A program made the translations under genes and the position numbers. Shown here piece after piece: positions 1 through 9,966 of a DNA stretch of 64,000 nucleotides (its first letter is position 1; the number at the start of each line of letters is the position of its first letter). The notes below the pieces were generated by a model. That model saw nothing but the letters and a program-made list of their open reading frames with translations, did no database searches and was not told the origin of the DNA. Location of the stretch: contig JAHLEZ010000039.1 in assembly GCA_020726505.1 (NCBI GenBank), positions 248,001 to 312,000 on the forward strand, given 5' to 3'. The DNA is from Leptodontidium sp. MPI-SDFR-AT-0119 (taxonomy: Eukaryota > Ascomycota > Leotiomycetes > Helotiales > Leptodontidiaceae).

Positions 1-872
1 CCCAGTGCTCGGTGAGCAAGGGCAGCCGCTTCAAGATTTAGCCCCTTTCAGGCTAAATCTTTCCCGCACATACGTGCAGTACCAGTAGCTCTTAGAGCTA
101 GCCACTCCCCTAGCTTGAGTCGCTTCTCGTAAGTTATGTGCCATTTGGTGCATGGTCTGGTCTTCGACACGAGAAACTCTGCAATACAGAAGCCCTAGAT
201 AACTTCTCAAAACAAAATGCCCTGTATAAATAATTGAGCCAATCAATGAATGTGTCAAGAAACTACAAAGATGATCCTATTTCCGTTTTTCACACATCGT
301 ATAGCAACGTGTGTTTGCTCGGTCGAAAGTTCGTCCTTGACTGTGGGGGGGTTGAAGGTTCGTGGCCATTTCGGATTGATGCTGCATGAATAGAACTCCG
401 GTATGCATCTTACAAAGTAAAAGACGACTCGGGGCTCACAAATGGAGACTAGTATGTCATTGACAGTTGCCTGGTTTAAAAAGAACTGCATCCTTCTCTG
501 GAGAACAGTCGGTTCACGGCGCAGTCAAAGGGCAAGAAGTTCAGTTGCACTACTTCAAGGTTGATCTGAGGATGACATCTCATCCGAAAGAAGCAGCAGA
601 CTCCGAATTTCTACCTATGAATACGCGTCCATCACTGTAATTGGGCCCATCGGGTTGCCACATCAGAAGTTGAGAGGGGGTTCCAGATTCTTCTCGACAG
701 CTTTGCAGTGCTTCTTTCACTAAGGGACAAGTCGATAACACACTTGGCAAGACAGTGTCACTCTCGAACTTCTATAAGAACTTCCTTGTTGCCTTATTCT
801 TTGTGATTTTCCAACCACAATCATCTGTGCTAGACTTCCAAGCCACTCGACAACCCAAGTCATCTCTTCAAC
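1..872. other. Intergenic, no gene seen
   Basis: Two short overlapping reading frames on the minus strand (31-258 and 255-491) show no recognisable motif and no intron-linked continuation. The last 100 bases are pyrimidine-rich and directly precede the effector gene, so they probably hold its promoter and 5' leader. Confidence 0.5.
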
Positions 873-1561
873 ATGGTCTCCTCCAAGATGCTCCGTCTTT
901 CTCTTATGGCTCTGCTGCCCATCTCACTCGCAGCTCCTACTCCCCAAACCGTTGCAAGTTCCACTGAAGCAATTGACTGGATACCTGTCGATTTCAACGG
1001 AAAGACCCTCTATGTCAACAGCGCAGCCATTGTTGACTCCTCCGTGAACCCTGCCAAGAAAGCAGCACGTTCTCTTCTTCGCCGTGCCGGTCCTGATAAT
1101 GATACATGTGGACCCAGCTCCTTCGACTCTCTTTCTGGACCATATCCAACAACTGGAGACTGTGGGGTCATCCGTGATTGTAAGTATGAGGAGTTTGGTG
1201 CTTTCCGAAGTGGCTAACTTTCACGCTAGGGGCCTACACTCAGAACACATACTGGGGCGTCTGGACTAATACTCCTGACACTCATGGTCTCTGGTATTAT
1301 GAGTCTTGTGTCTTTGAAGCAGGAACGCGGAATGTGTATTACACCTACATTGGCTCCACCGATGTGGGAGATATAACACGTGATGCCATCAACATTTGGC
1401 AGGTAGGTCCCGTCTATTGCCCCGGTTCAGATTCAAGATGCTAACACAGAAAGTATGGGGGTTTGATCGCTGCCCAAGGAAACATGGGCTGTGACAATGA
1501 TGGGTCTTTGTACGACGGTAGAGGCCAGTCATCAACCAACTGGAAGATTAAGCATTCTTGA
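873..1561 (+). CDS. Secreted Hce2-domain putative effector
   Basis: Three exons, 873-1179, 1230-1402 and 1454-1561, give 195 residues. The first intron has GTAAGT and CTAG borders; the second runs from GTAGGT to AAAG. An N-terminal signal peptide (about 20 residues, with a hydrophobic stretch ending in Leu-Ala-Ala) is followed by a spacer and a probable dibasic processing site (LLRR). The mature part has the Hce2 layout: DTCGPSSF, a second Cys in GDC, a third in YESC, the IGSTDVGDITRDAIN stretch, and a fourth in GNMGC, ending in TNWKI. Hce2 proteins are homologues of the Cladosporium fulvum Ecp2 effector, secreted and thought to act on the host or on competing microbes. The four cysteines fit two disulfides. 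The family assignment is from motif order; an effector role is inference. Confidence 0.78.
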
Positions 1562-2269
1562 TCCAGGTGCTTTTGTCATGAAACAAATGGGTCGCTGATA
1601 CGGGAGCCTCTTTTCATCTTCAACTTGGTTGTGCTCTCAAAGAATTTTACTCACCTCGGGTACGTTGTGCATATATCTAGGTTCAACACCTTGGGAGATT
1701 ATAGTCATTCATTCAAACATTTTACATCATTATCGTGCCAAATCCTTCTGCTGTGTGAGATGATTAACTTGAGTAACACTTCCACGTCACAAGGCATTGA
1801 CTATGATGTTATATGCAGAGAAATCACAAGCACAGAGTAACTCTAACAACCAGTGAAAGGCAAGAAAGAGAAAACACGAGGAACGATGTGACGGCTCGTT
1901 TCAGGGATAGCGAACTCGCTTAATTCGTGTAAACACTCTTCTCAGCTGAAGTAGCTCACACACAATCAAAGATAACCATAATATACTGGAAGGTTATGAT
2001 CAATAACTCTTTGCTACCAGGTCGATGTTTGCACGCTAATGATGGCCTCCTTTAACACGAAAACATTCCCGGCCAAACACTCAACTCTCACCGAATGATC
2101 CGCCACCTTCGCGGCGAAGGCTCATGATGATCCTGGATTTCTTCACATAAAGCTCCGATTGAGCTACTTCCATCTTTGCGATCTACACAAAATATCAAAT
2201 ATTAGTGAATTTACTTGATTAGCTAACTGAGCTCTTGATCCTCCTATCTCTTAATCGTAAAACTTCTAA
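1562..2269. other. Intergenic between convergent genes
   Basis: Between the effector and the amine oxidase, which end tail to tail. One short open frame (1625-1840) has no motif. Bases 2100-2180 on the minus strand could be an alternative last exon of the amine oxidase: an acceptor (TTTGTGTAG) and a branch-like GCTAAT precede an open stretch. Confidence 0.45.
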
Positions 2270-4374
2270 TCAGGTGACCAACTCACTCCGATTCCAACTC
2301 TGCGGTACATCCAACGCGGGATTCTTGTCAAAAAAGTTCACCGGCTTAAATCCCACTTTCAAAACCTCACAAGGCATCACCGGGAAATCCTCAATCCTCG
2401 GTACATGATTAATCCCAAACTGAACCCATACCACAATGTCCTTGTCCAGTACGTCATCCCCTCGACCCGCAAAACTCCTCACCCCAGTCCCCCCTCTCGA
2501 TTGATTCGTATACTTCCCACCCGCATACAACTCCCCATCTTTATATGAAGTCACATAAATGTTGTGATCCGCAAATTCCGCACGCTTGAAATGAAAGCTC
2601 TCTTTATCAGCCAACATCTTCTGGAAAGGAGGTGCCATGATCTTGTAGCCAACCGACTTCCCATTCACAGGATTCTTCACACCTGCATTCTGAATCTTAA
2701 AGGTTCGATTGACGTCCCAATCCAAGTCATACCCCCCAGATGTCGTAACAGGTGTTTCTGAAACCGTATATCCAACACCATGTGGATTGAATTCGGATCG
2801 TGGCATTGGGTGTGCTTCATCGTACACAACCCGATTAAGAGCACCATCAATCATAGGATCCACACGAAGAGAAAAGATATGTTGATGATGAGCAGCCAGA
2901 ACTCCAGGATGAACGACAGTTCCCCAAGGCACCGAAATGCCCTCATCAATCGGTTGAGTCGAAAGGATTCCGGTAGCTCTAACCTCATACATGAACTCCC
3001 CAGCTTGATTGAACTGAAAAGCCAAGATGTATTCGTAGTTCGAAACCGTGATAATCGACTGCAGGACCAACTCTCGATTCCTCACAACGGCGGCACGACC
3101 AGTCCTATAGTTGGTATGCTTCCATCCAATCCCAGCATCCTGTTCATGGATACAAACACAATTTGGCATCTCCAAAGGTTCTCCCTTGTCATCACTCAAC
3201 ACAGCAGACAAGTAAAAGATCGATCCAAGGCAATCACACCCCAACCGTAAGTTGTTGGCCATGATACCTGCACCAGCATCACCAAGATCGAATGCGGCTT
3301 TCTTGTGATATGGATGACGAGGATCGGCATAAGGAATGTTCATATCGGATAAGGAAAGTCGGTAGAACAGAGGTCGTCCAGCATAATGAACATCGTAAAG
3401 AACCATTCCTTCACGTTGGTTGAATCCCACTTTGAACTCCCACTTCTGCCATGCAATCGTGCGTCCTTGCTCACTGAATTTCGTAACCTTAAACGAAGTT
3501 CCTTCGGGCTGAATGATGGTCAATGGCTTGATATCGGTTCGAAGATCTTGGGCTTCTGGGATGTACTCATTCGGAGGTTGGACTTTGTAGGGAGTAGGTT
3601 CTTTGACAGTGGCATCCGCCCCAGTTGGAAGGAAATCGATTCTGGTGACCTTCATTGTCTCGGCACTGACGACAGGAGATATGCTGATCGGCATAGCATA
3701 ATGGTTGCTATCAAGCTCCGAGGGGTTTTTGGGGTCTCGAATGTACAGGAAGCATTGGAACATCCTTTCGTTGTCGGAGAATAGACCATCGTTGATGCCA
3801 TCGGATCCTGCACATGTCAGATTTGCTTCCCAAACGTCGTGGACTTACCATAGATCCAAGGGTCACTGATGACAACCGTCCCCTCTGGAAGCTTCAGCTT
3901 GGCGATTTCGGCCTTCACTCTCTCATCTTCCAAAGCAACCTTCTCGACTTGGATGATTTCATCTCCATCAGCATTGCTGTGGACATTTGGTCCCAGACGA
4001 ACGTTGCTTTCCACCTTCCCTTGACTCAAACTGACTACTGCCTCATGAAGTTTGTTCTACATCGTCAGCATGAATCAACTAGTCATCGAGACACTTACCG
4101 TATTGCGAAGATAGTAAACAACAAAACTCCTCCTCTCAATAGTGGGGGTCGACTCCCCAGCGTGTTCAGCTGCAAGGAAAGGAACCAGGTCTGCTTTGTT
4201 GGGTTCTTGCAACGTAATGGCCTTAAATTGGACGTCGGTATTCGCTGGCCATAGAGATCTGATGATTTTTGCAGATTCGGTGATCTCGTTGGCAGTCAAA
4301 GGGCCAAGTGGGTGTTCCATGGTTGTCTTCCCCCCAACAAGTGGAAGGGAGCCGAGTATTTGCTCTGTCAACAT
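2270..4374 (-). CDS. Copper amine oxidase
   Basis: Three exons on the minus strand, 4374-4099, 4056-3849 and 3807-2270, give 673 residues, the usual size for the family. The enzyme oxidatively deaminates primary amines to aldehyde, ammonia and hydrogen peroxide, using copper and topaquinone. Visible landmarks are the cofactor motif S-N-Y-E-Y (modified Tyr near residue 419), copper ligands in HHQH (near 469 and 471) and a third His near 629 in the FGINHVPRIEDFP stretch. The catalytic-base region FDLGDAGAG lies near 335. The N-terminal exons hold the small N2/N3-type domains. Both introns have GTAAG donors and keep the frame. The ATG at 4374 is the first in exon 1. There is no obvious C-terminal peroxisomal SKL, so location is open. 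It is convergent with the effector and divergent from the cyclo-ligase-like gene. Confidence 0.93.
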
Positions 4375-5188
4375 GTTTGGTTAAGTTGAAGCATACAACG
4401 CAAAGAGAAGAAGAGGAGGGGCCAAAGGGACTTTATATCGTCAAAGTGAGGGGCTCCGGGTAAGGCAAAATTCAGTTTCATTGGACTGCACTCCCGACCT
4501 GAACCGGAGCTTATCGAGGTGGATGGAAACCTGTGCCCCGCCATTCCAGCCAACTCGGATGTACATACCGAAAACAGTAACGTGGGGAAAGTTTCCACTG
4601 TTTGAGTCTCGAGATAAGCGCGGGTTTCGCTGCGATATGTTGGGTATGGGAGCTGAGCTCTAAGTGCGAGATCCGGGCTGGAGACCGAGATCAGAGGAAA
4701 CTCTGGATGTTTCTTACGAGCCCGCAAATCTGACTTGCAAGAAATGCGAGAACTATGAGCGCGTGGACCTGTCTCATTGGAAGATCATGTGATATGACGT
4801 ACGGAGTACTCATAGGTAGGTAATGATGAGGCTTAAGCTATACTTATAGGCGAGGAATAGAGACGGAGTTCTGATGTACTCCAAGCACGAGACAGTCATC
4901 CCCCCTGAAGCAGGCGAGATTTGAGATGCTCGCTTGAGATGGCTATGCGAAAACAAACATCGTCAAGGAGCAAGGCCGGCTGAGACGAGAGCGTTGCGAG
5001 ATATATGTCCCCAGTCGGGTTTGAACATACAGTAGCTGACGTGCCTCACAGTGGGCTTCACTGGTATCGATATTGAACCCAAAAGTGGGATTGAAAACTG
5101 AGCGATGAGAGCCTCAAGTCCACCCAGGGACAGAAAGCGAAACTCGGCGAACAGAACACTCCCATGTCCCTGGCAACAAGAAAGAGAA
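4375..5188. promoter_or_regulatory. Shared upstream region of two divergent genes
   Basis: About 800 bases separate the amine oxidase start (minus) and the cyclo-ligase-like start (plus). Open frames here are short and without motifs. It must contain both promoters; no specific operator could be recognised. Confidence 0.4.
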
Positions 5189-5922
5189 ATGCCTTCATGT
5201 CCATCCCACAAGGCCTCGATTCGATCGAAAGTCTGGTCTCAACTCCGCCAAGTAGCCATTCCAGACTTTCGTTTCCATCATGACTACTCCTCCATCGCCG
5301 ATTTCCAAGGCTCTACTATCGCTACGAACCACATCACATCTCTTCCTTGCTACAAGAATGCAAAGACGATCTTCAATGCACCAGATAACTGTATACAAGA
5401 GTTGAGATATCGTACCTTGAAGGACGGGAAGACTGTTCTCATAACCACATATGGAATACGACGAGGTTTCTGGATACTTGACCCGAAAGCCATTCCCTCG
5501 GAAAGATGGGAAATGGCCAGCCTGCTGGACGGGATGGAGAGAATCGGAAGACACGTAACACTTCGAGATATCGAGAGTATGAAGATCGACCTGATGGTAA
5601 CCGGCACTGGTGCAATCAATCTCGAAGGACTCAGGTTTGGAAAGGGCCACGGGTATTTTGATCGGAATGGGCATTGTTGTATTCGATAGGAGCAGCTGGA
5701 AAAAATACTCAGACAGTCGCAGTGGTGCATGAATGTCAGGTTCTTGACGAGGACTTGCAAGGGGAAGCATGGGACACTGGTTGTGATTTTGTTGTAACGA
5801 ACGAGAGAGTGATTGTAGTGAAAGACGCAAGGAAACCTGACTGTGGAATTTTATGGGATCAACTGCAAGATGGCATGTTGGAAGATATCGAACCGTTGAG
5901 GGAGCTGAAAGAAAGGAGGTAG
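5189..5922 (+). pseudogene. 5-formyltetrahydrofolate cyclo-ligase-like protein, frameshifted
   Basis: Reads from ATG 5189 as a 5-FTHF cyclo-ligase family protein: a basic start (KASIRSKVWSQL), the DGKTVLITTYGIRRGFW region and the family signature GTGAINLEGLRFGKGHGYFD. Right after that signature (about 5672) the frame closes at a TAG (5687-5689). The match continues in the next frame (YSIGAAGKNTQTVAVVH, then CDFVVTNERV) to a stop at 5920-5922. One base appears to be missing in the codons that follow GYFD. No intron signals could explain the jump. The family converts 5-formyl-THF to methenyl-THF; the fungal branch is related to MTHFSD-type proteins of less certain activity. If the base is truly absent the gene is dead; if it is an assembly error the product is about 244 residues and complete. 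Confidence 0.8.
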
Positions 5923-6333
5923 ACAGCCTTGGGCCTTGAATAGATCAGGATATTTCGATATTTGGCAGATCTACAACTGTGTCCCGAGAGAATTCAAGAC
6001 GATACTGACTTCTTCTGACGATCTTGTCGAGTTGTGGATGGTTCCGGTTGGAGTGGCTGGGCTCGACGTTTTTCCGTGCCGACGCCAACCTCATTTTCTA
6101 CAGATATACATTTCCCCAGCACCTGAACTTTGCGCAACCCAGCTGGGAGGAACACTGATCTATCCTTCCGGCTAGCTGTCTCGTAACAAGCATTGCGATG
6201 CTCTGCCTAGAAAAGCCAATATTGAGACCAATCAATCGGTGGGGCGGCTCTTACTAGGACTCGAAATTAGGCTTGGGACTTTGGACAAGCCACGCAAATA
6301 CACTCTCGTACCCCTCGGATCCTCGCATCTACC
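5923..6333. other. Intergenic
   Basis: Between two plus-strand genes; holds the terminator of the cyclo-ligase-like gene and the promoter of the glucosyltransferase. The frame at 5936-6175 has no recognisable motif. Confidence 0.4.
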
Positions 6334-8016
6334 ATGACAACGACCATCCCAACCCCGGATTCTCCCCTGGCTGCTGGATCTGCCGTAGCTGGCGAGTATG
6401 CAATTCCAAGTTGGCTTTTGGGCATTTCGTTGGTAGCTGGGACCTGGTTCTTTTTCATCGTCCTCGTTCAGGCCATTGGATTTACGCAACTGTGAGTGGA
6501 ATTCTCCAGCTTCCATGCCTCTTACTGACCCACCTGCAGATACGCCTACTACTCCTCAAAACCCAAGCCAGCTGTCTCTCCATCACTGAAACTCGAACAT
6601 ATTCCGCACATCACCATTCTCCGGCCTATCAAAGGCCTCGAACCTCAACTCTACGAATGCCTCGCCTCGACCTTTCACCAAACCTACCCTCGTCAGAAGT
6701 TGACTATATACTTCTGCATAGGATCCTCTGTAGATCCTGCTTTCCCTGTCCTTGAACGCCTTCTAGCAGACTTCCCACAGTTCGATGCTAAAATCTTCAT
6801 CGAAGAACAAGATCCCAACTTGAGCGGCAATGGAGAAAAGGACAACCTGGGTCCCAACCCCAAGATACGAAACATGAGTCGTGGATATCGGGAGGCAAAG
6901 GGGGATTTGGTTTGGGTTATTGACTGCAATGTTTGGGTTGGGAAGGGTGTTGCTGGACGAATGGTTGATAAGCTCTGTGGATACAAGGAAGATGGGAAGA
7001 GGGCGGTTCCTTACAAGTTCGTACATCAACTGCCGCTGGTAGTGGATAGTGTAGGAGCAAGTGTTGGAGAGGAAGCTCGAGGGCTTCTTCAAGGTCAGGA
7101 TGAAGTCTCCTCGACCAACTCTTTCGACAATGTTCCACCAAACGAAAGCCGTTTCAACACCATCCTGCGGTCAAGTGGTGGTCGATTTGAAGAGATGTTC
7201 ATGGCAACCTCCCACGCCAAATTCTACACAGCAATCAACACCGTCTCCGTGGCTCCTTGTATTGTGGGGAAATCCAACATGTTCCGCCGCTCCCATCTCA
7301 ATTACCTGACCTCGAACTCTTCCAACTACTCGCCTGGCATCGATTTCTTCTCGGAAAACATCTGCGAAGACCATTTGATTGGGGATCTCCTCTGGCGGAA
7401 ACGAGTACAGGATGAGATATCTGGTCAGAAGTTCTACAAACATGGCCTGGTATTTGGAGATCTCGCAATTCAGCCAATGGCAGGCATGTCAGTACGAGAA
7501 TACATAGCTCGTCGAGTTCGGTGGTTAAGGGTCAGGAAGTGGACCGTGACTCTGGCAACATTCGTCGAGCCTGGTGTTGAGCCACTACTTTGCTCTGCAT
7601 ATGGTGCATTTGCCATTTCAACACTCCCATGGTTTGCAGTTCCTCATACATGGAGTGTATTTGGTGGTATTTGGCTCGGGATCGTGCTCTTGTGGATGGG
7701 TGTTGATTCGCTGGCCTATGCCAAGGTGCACTCGGGAGCCTCACTCGAGCTTGATGAAAACACACCGTCATTTGCTCGACCTCCCAAGGGTCGGAAACGG
7801 CCGTTTGTCGAATGGGTATTTGCTTGGTTGGGGAGGGAGTTTCTGGCTTTGCCTATTTGGATTTGGGCATGTTATGGAGGAACGACGGTTATGTGGCGAG
7901 GGAAGAAATTTCGTGTTGGACTGGATATGAGGGTCAAGGAGATCAAGAAGAGAGATCAGACAGCTACGCCTTCGATAGAGAGGGCGAGGTCACGAAGTAA
8001 AGATAGACTTGATTGA
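6334..8016 (+). CDS. Ceramide glucosyltransferase (GT21, glucosylceramide synthase)
   Basis: Two exons, 6334-6491 and 6540-8016, give 544 residues. The intron has GTGAGT and CTGCAG borders and joins in frame. The enzyme moves glucose from UDP-glucose to ceramide at the Golgi membrane, making fungal glucosylceramide. An N-terminal membrane segment (about residues 26-50, WLLGISLVAGTWFFFIV) comes first, then HITILRPIKG, typical of the family start. The GT-A signatures follow: the DPA region, VIDCNVWV (D2), NICEDHLIGDLLW (D3) and the (R/Q)xxRW motif seen as ARRVRWLRVRKW. The C-terminal third has further hydrophobic segments (around LPWFAVPHTW and FLALPIWIWACYG). The basic tail is typical of the cytosolic end. 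No defect is seen. Confidence 0.93.
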
Positions 8017-8531
8017 TCCAATGAATTATGAAGCGGTATTGAACATGTTGAAAGTGGACGGCCGATGAAATCCCCGCCTGTGATCGATCTGACAAGCATT
8101 TGATGAAGATACCTTGGTGCTTGGATGTTCTTGGACTTGAATGTGGCTGACATGGCTGGAAAGGGAACGTGGGAATTATCCGTATAGTGCCGATATATTT
8201 GATAACGGGAAAAGTCACCGGCATGGTCTTGGAGGGGTAAGGAAATCTTGTATTATGATTTTAGATTGGTTCAATTGAATATTAGAATACAGACAGGCCA
8301 AGACGAACGTTCTCTGCGAGTAGTACTTTCGGCGAAAAGAAATACAGGCTGATGCAATGAACTCCATTTGATGCATACCCCTTATCTAACGTGCTGAGGC
8401 AAAGAAAATGACAATCTGACAAGATGCGTCTACGAGAAGCGCTGAATAACCATACAAGAAAATGCAAATGCCCTCCGGACACCCAATCCAACTATGATGG
8501 TTCGAGATCCGACCAGAGATTCGTAACCAGA
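8017..8531. other. Intergenic between convergent genes
   Basis: Holds 3' ends of the glucosyltransferase and the Ser/Thr-rich protein. Short frames on both strands show no motif. Confidence 0.4.
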
Positions 8532-9386
8532 TCAGAAGTTCGAGGATGCGTTCACGTTTCCGTTACGTGCTGGGTTGTGGTAGTTCTCCAATGTGCTTTG
8601 GAATGGACTGGTTCCTGTGGTTCCAGTAGCAGATGCACTTCCAGGCTTCTCATGTCCAGTGTTTCCAAAGCTCATCAATCCATCACTCTCATCAGAGTTC
8701 TTTCTTCGGCCCCAGATTCTGAATGCAACGACTCCCAATCCTGCCAAGAGTATCGCTCCACCAATTCCAACCACGACACCGATGATGGTGTTTCGAGTCT
8801 TTGAACTCATACCCGATGACCCGGATCCTCCATCGCTGTTCAGGGCTGCTGTTCCGGTGGGCAAGGTTGAGGTGACGGTAGAGGAGGCGAGTGAGCTGAA
8901 AGTAGATCCAGATTCGGTACGAACGACAGTGTTGACAACTACGAAAGTTGTAGGAGTAGGAGTCACCTTGGCGGTGGTCTTTGTGGTGGATTCCTTCTCG
9001 GATGAGGACGAAGTCTCTTCTGCGGATGATGTTGTGCTTGAGGGTGTCGATGAAGAGGATGCCGAAGGAGTGGCAGAAGCCGAAGTTGTAGGGGTGACTG
9101 ATGGGCTGCTAGTAGGTGTAGTGGTAGGAGGTACGCTCACAGAAGTCGAGGAGGAGGATGTGGTTGGAGTAGCCGTTGGAGTAGTCCCTTCGTCGGATGT
9201 TGATGATGTAGTACCGCTGTCAGTCCCTCCTGTTGTTGCTTGAGATCCTGGATCGGAACTGCCGGACGGTTGTTGTCTTGCTACCACTTCACGTCCGTAG
9301 ACATTGGCATCAAGCCATGTTGCTTGGGTGATGGCGAAGAGGAGCGCGAGGATGGAGAACAGCCTGAGTTGAGGCCGGGACAGCAT
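8532..9386 (-). CDS. Ser/Thr-rich single-pass membrane protein (Mid2/WSC-like)
   Basis: 284 residues from the ATG at 9386, chosen because it begins a clean signal peptide (LRLFSILALLFAITQA). An upstream extension of the open frame has no such feature and is probably leader. After the signal comes a long Ser/Thr/Pro-rich stretch (about residues 40-160), expected to be O-mannosylated and extended in the wall. A conserved-looking block TTFVVVNTVVRTESGS follows, then one membrane segment (TIIGVVVGIGGAILLAGLGVVAF) and a short cytosolic tail with basic RRK. This is the plan of fungal wall-stress sensors and related mucin-like proteins, but no WSC cysteine domain is present. A sensor role is only a possibility. 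Confidence 0.8.
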   Translation of the reverse strand: MLSRPQLRLFSILALLFAITQATWLDANVYGREVVARQQPSGSSDPGSQATTGGTDSGTTSSTSDEGTTPTATPTTSSSSTSVSVPPTTTPTSSPSVTPTTSASATPSASSSSTPSSTTSSAEETSSSSEKESTTKTTAKVTPTPTTFVVVNTVVRTESGSTFSSLASSTVTSTLPTGTAALNSDGGSGSSGMSSKTRNTIIGVVVGIGGAILLAGLGVVAFRIWGRRKNSDESDGLMSFGNTGHEKPGSASATGTTGTSPFQSTLENYHNPARNGNVNASSNF

Positions 9387-9966
9387 CTTGATGGTGTTGT
9401 GGTCCTTAAAAAGGAGGTTTAAGTTGAGTTGAGGTTGGAAGGCGAAGAAGACCTTCTCGTATTCGACTGGGGTGGCCGGTCTGTGGTAGAGTGGGTGATG
9501 TTTCGCGTGGCAGTGCTGGTGTAATGTAATGGGGATGGGATCGAAACGACCGTGAGAAGGCAAGCGAGAGCGAGGGCGAGGGCGAGGGAGGAAAGAAGTT
9601 GTAAATTGCTGTTGATTAACGAAAGAGGGGGGAAGGCAAAGAAAAGAAGATATGCAGGACAAGAAGAGGTGGGAATACGAAAGATGCCGTGATGTTTGCT
9701 GGGCAGAGCAGAGCAGACACTTCGGATTGGATCCACAGGTTGACGCAGAGGAAGTTCTGGTACCTCGTATTTTTTGGTGCTAGGCCTATTGGGACTTAGC
9801 GCTAGGCCCTGAAATAGGTTTCTGCTGACAATCCGCTAGTCTGCTCTGGTCGATGCTTATTGGAACACTGGAGCAGGAGCAGGCACGCATCAGGGTAAAC
9901 AGAGATGGAGAGGTACTGTATTCACGATCAAAGGGGTCTGAGTCTAGGATTTCAATTGCAATTGAA
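9387..9966. promoter_or_regulatory. Upstream region of the Ser/Thr-rich gene
   Basis: On the minus strand the stretch just upstream of 9386 is CT-rich, as in many fungal promoters and 5' leaders. An open frame runs through it but lacks motifs. Confidence 0.4.

Noticed and set aside
8593..9243. Long plus-strand frame opposite the Ser/Thr-rich gene
   Set aside because: It is the mirror of a low-complexity Ser/Thr/Pro coding region; the minus-strand reading has a signal peptide and membrane segment.
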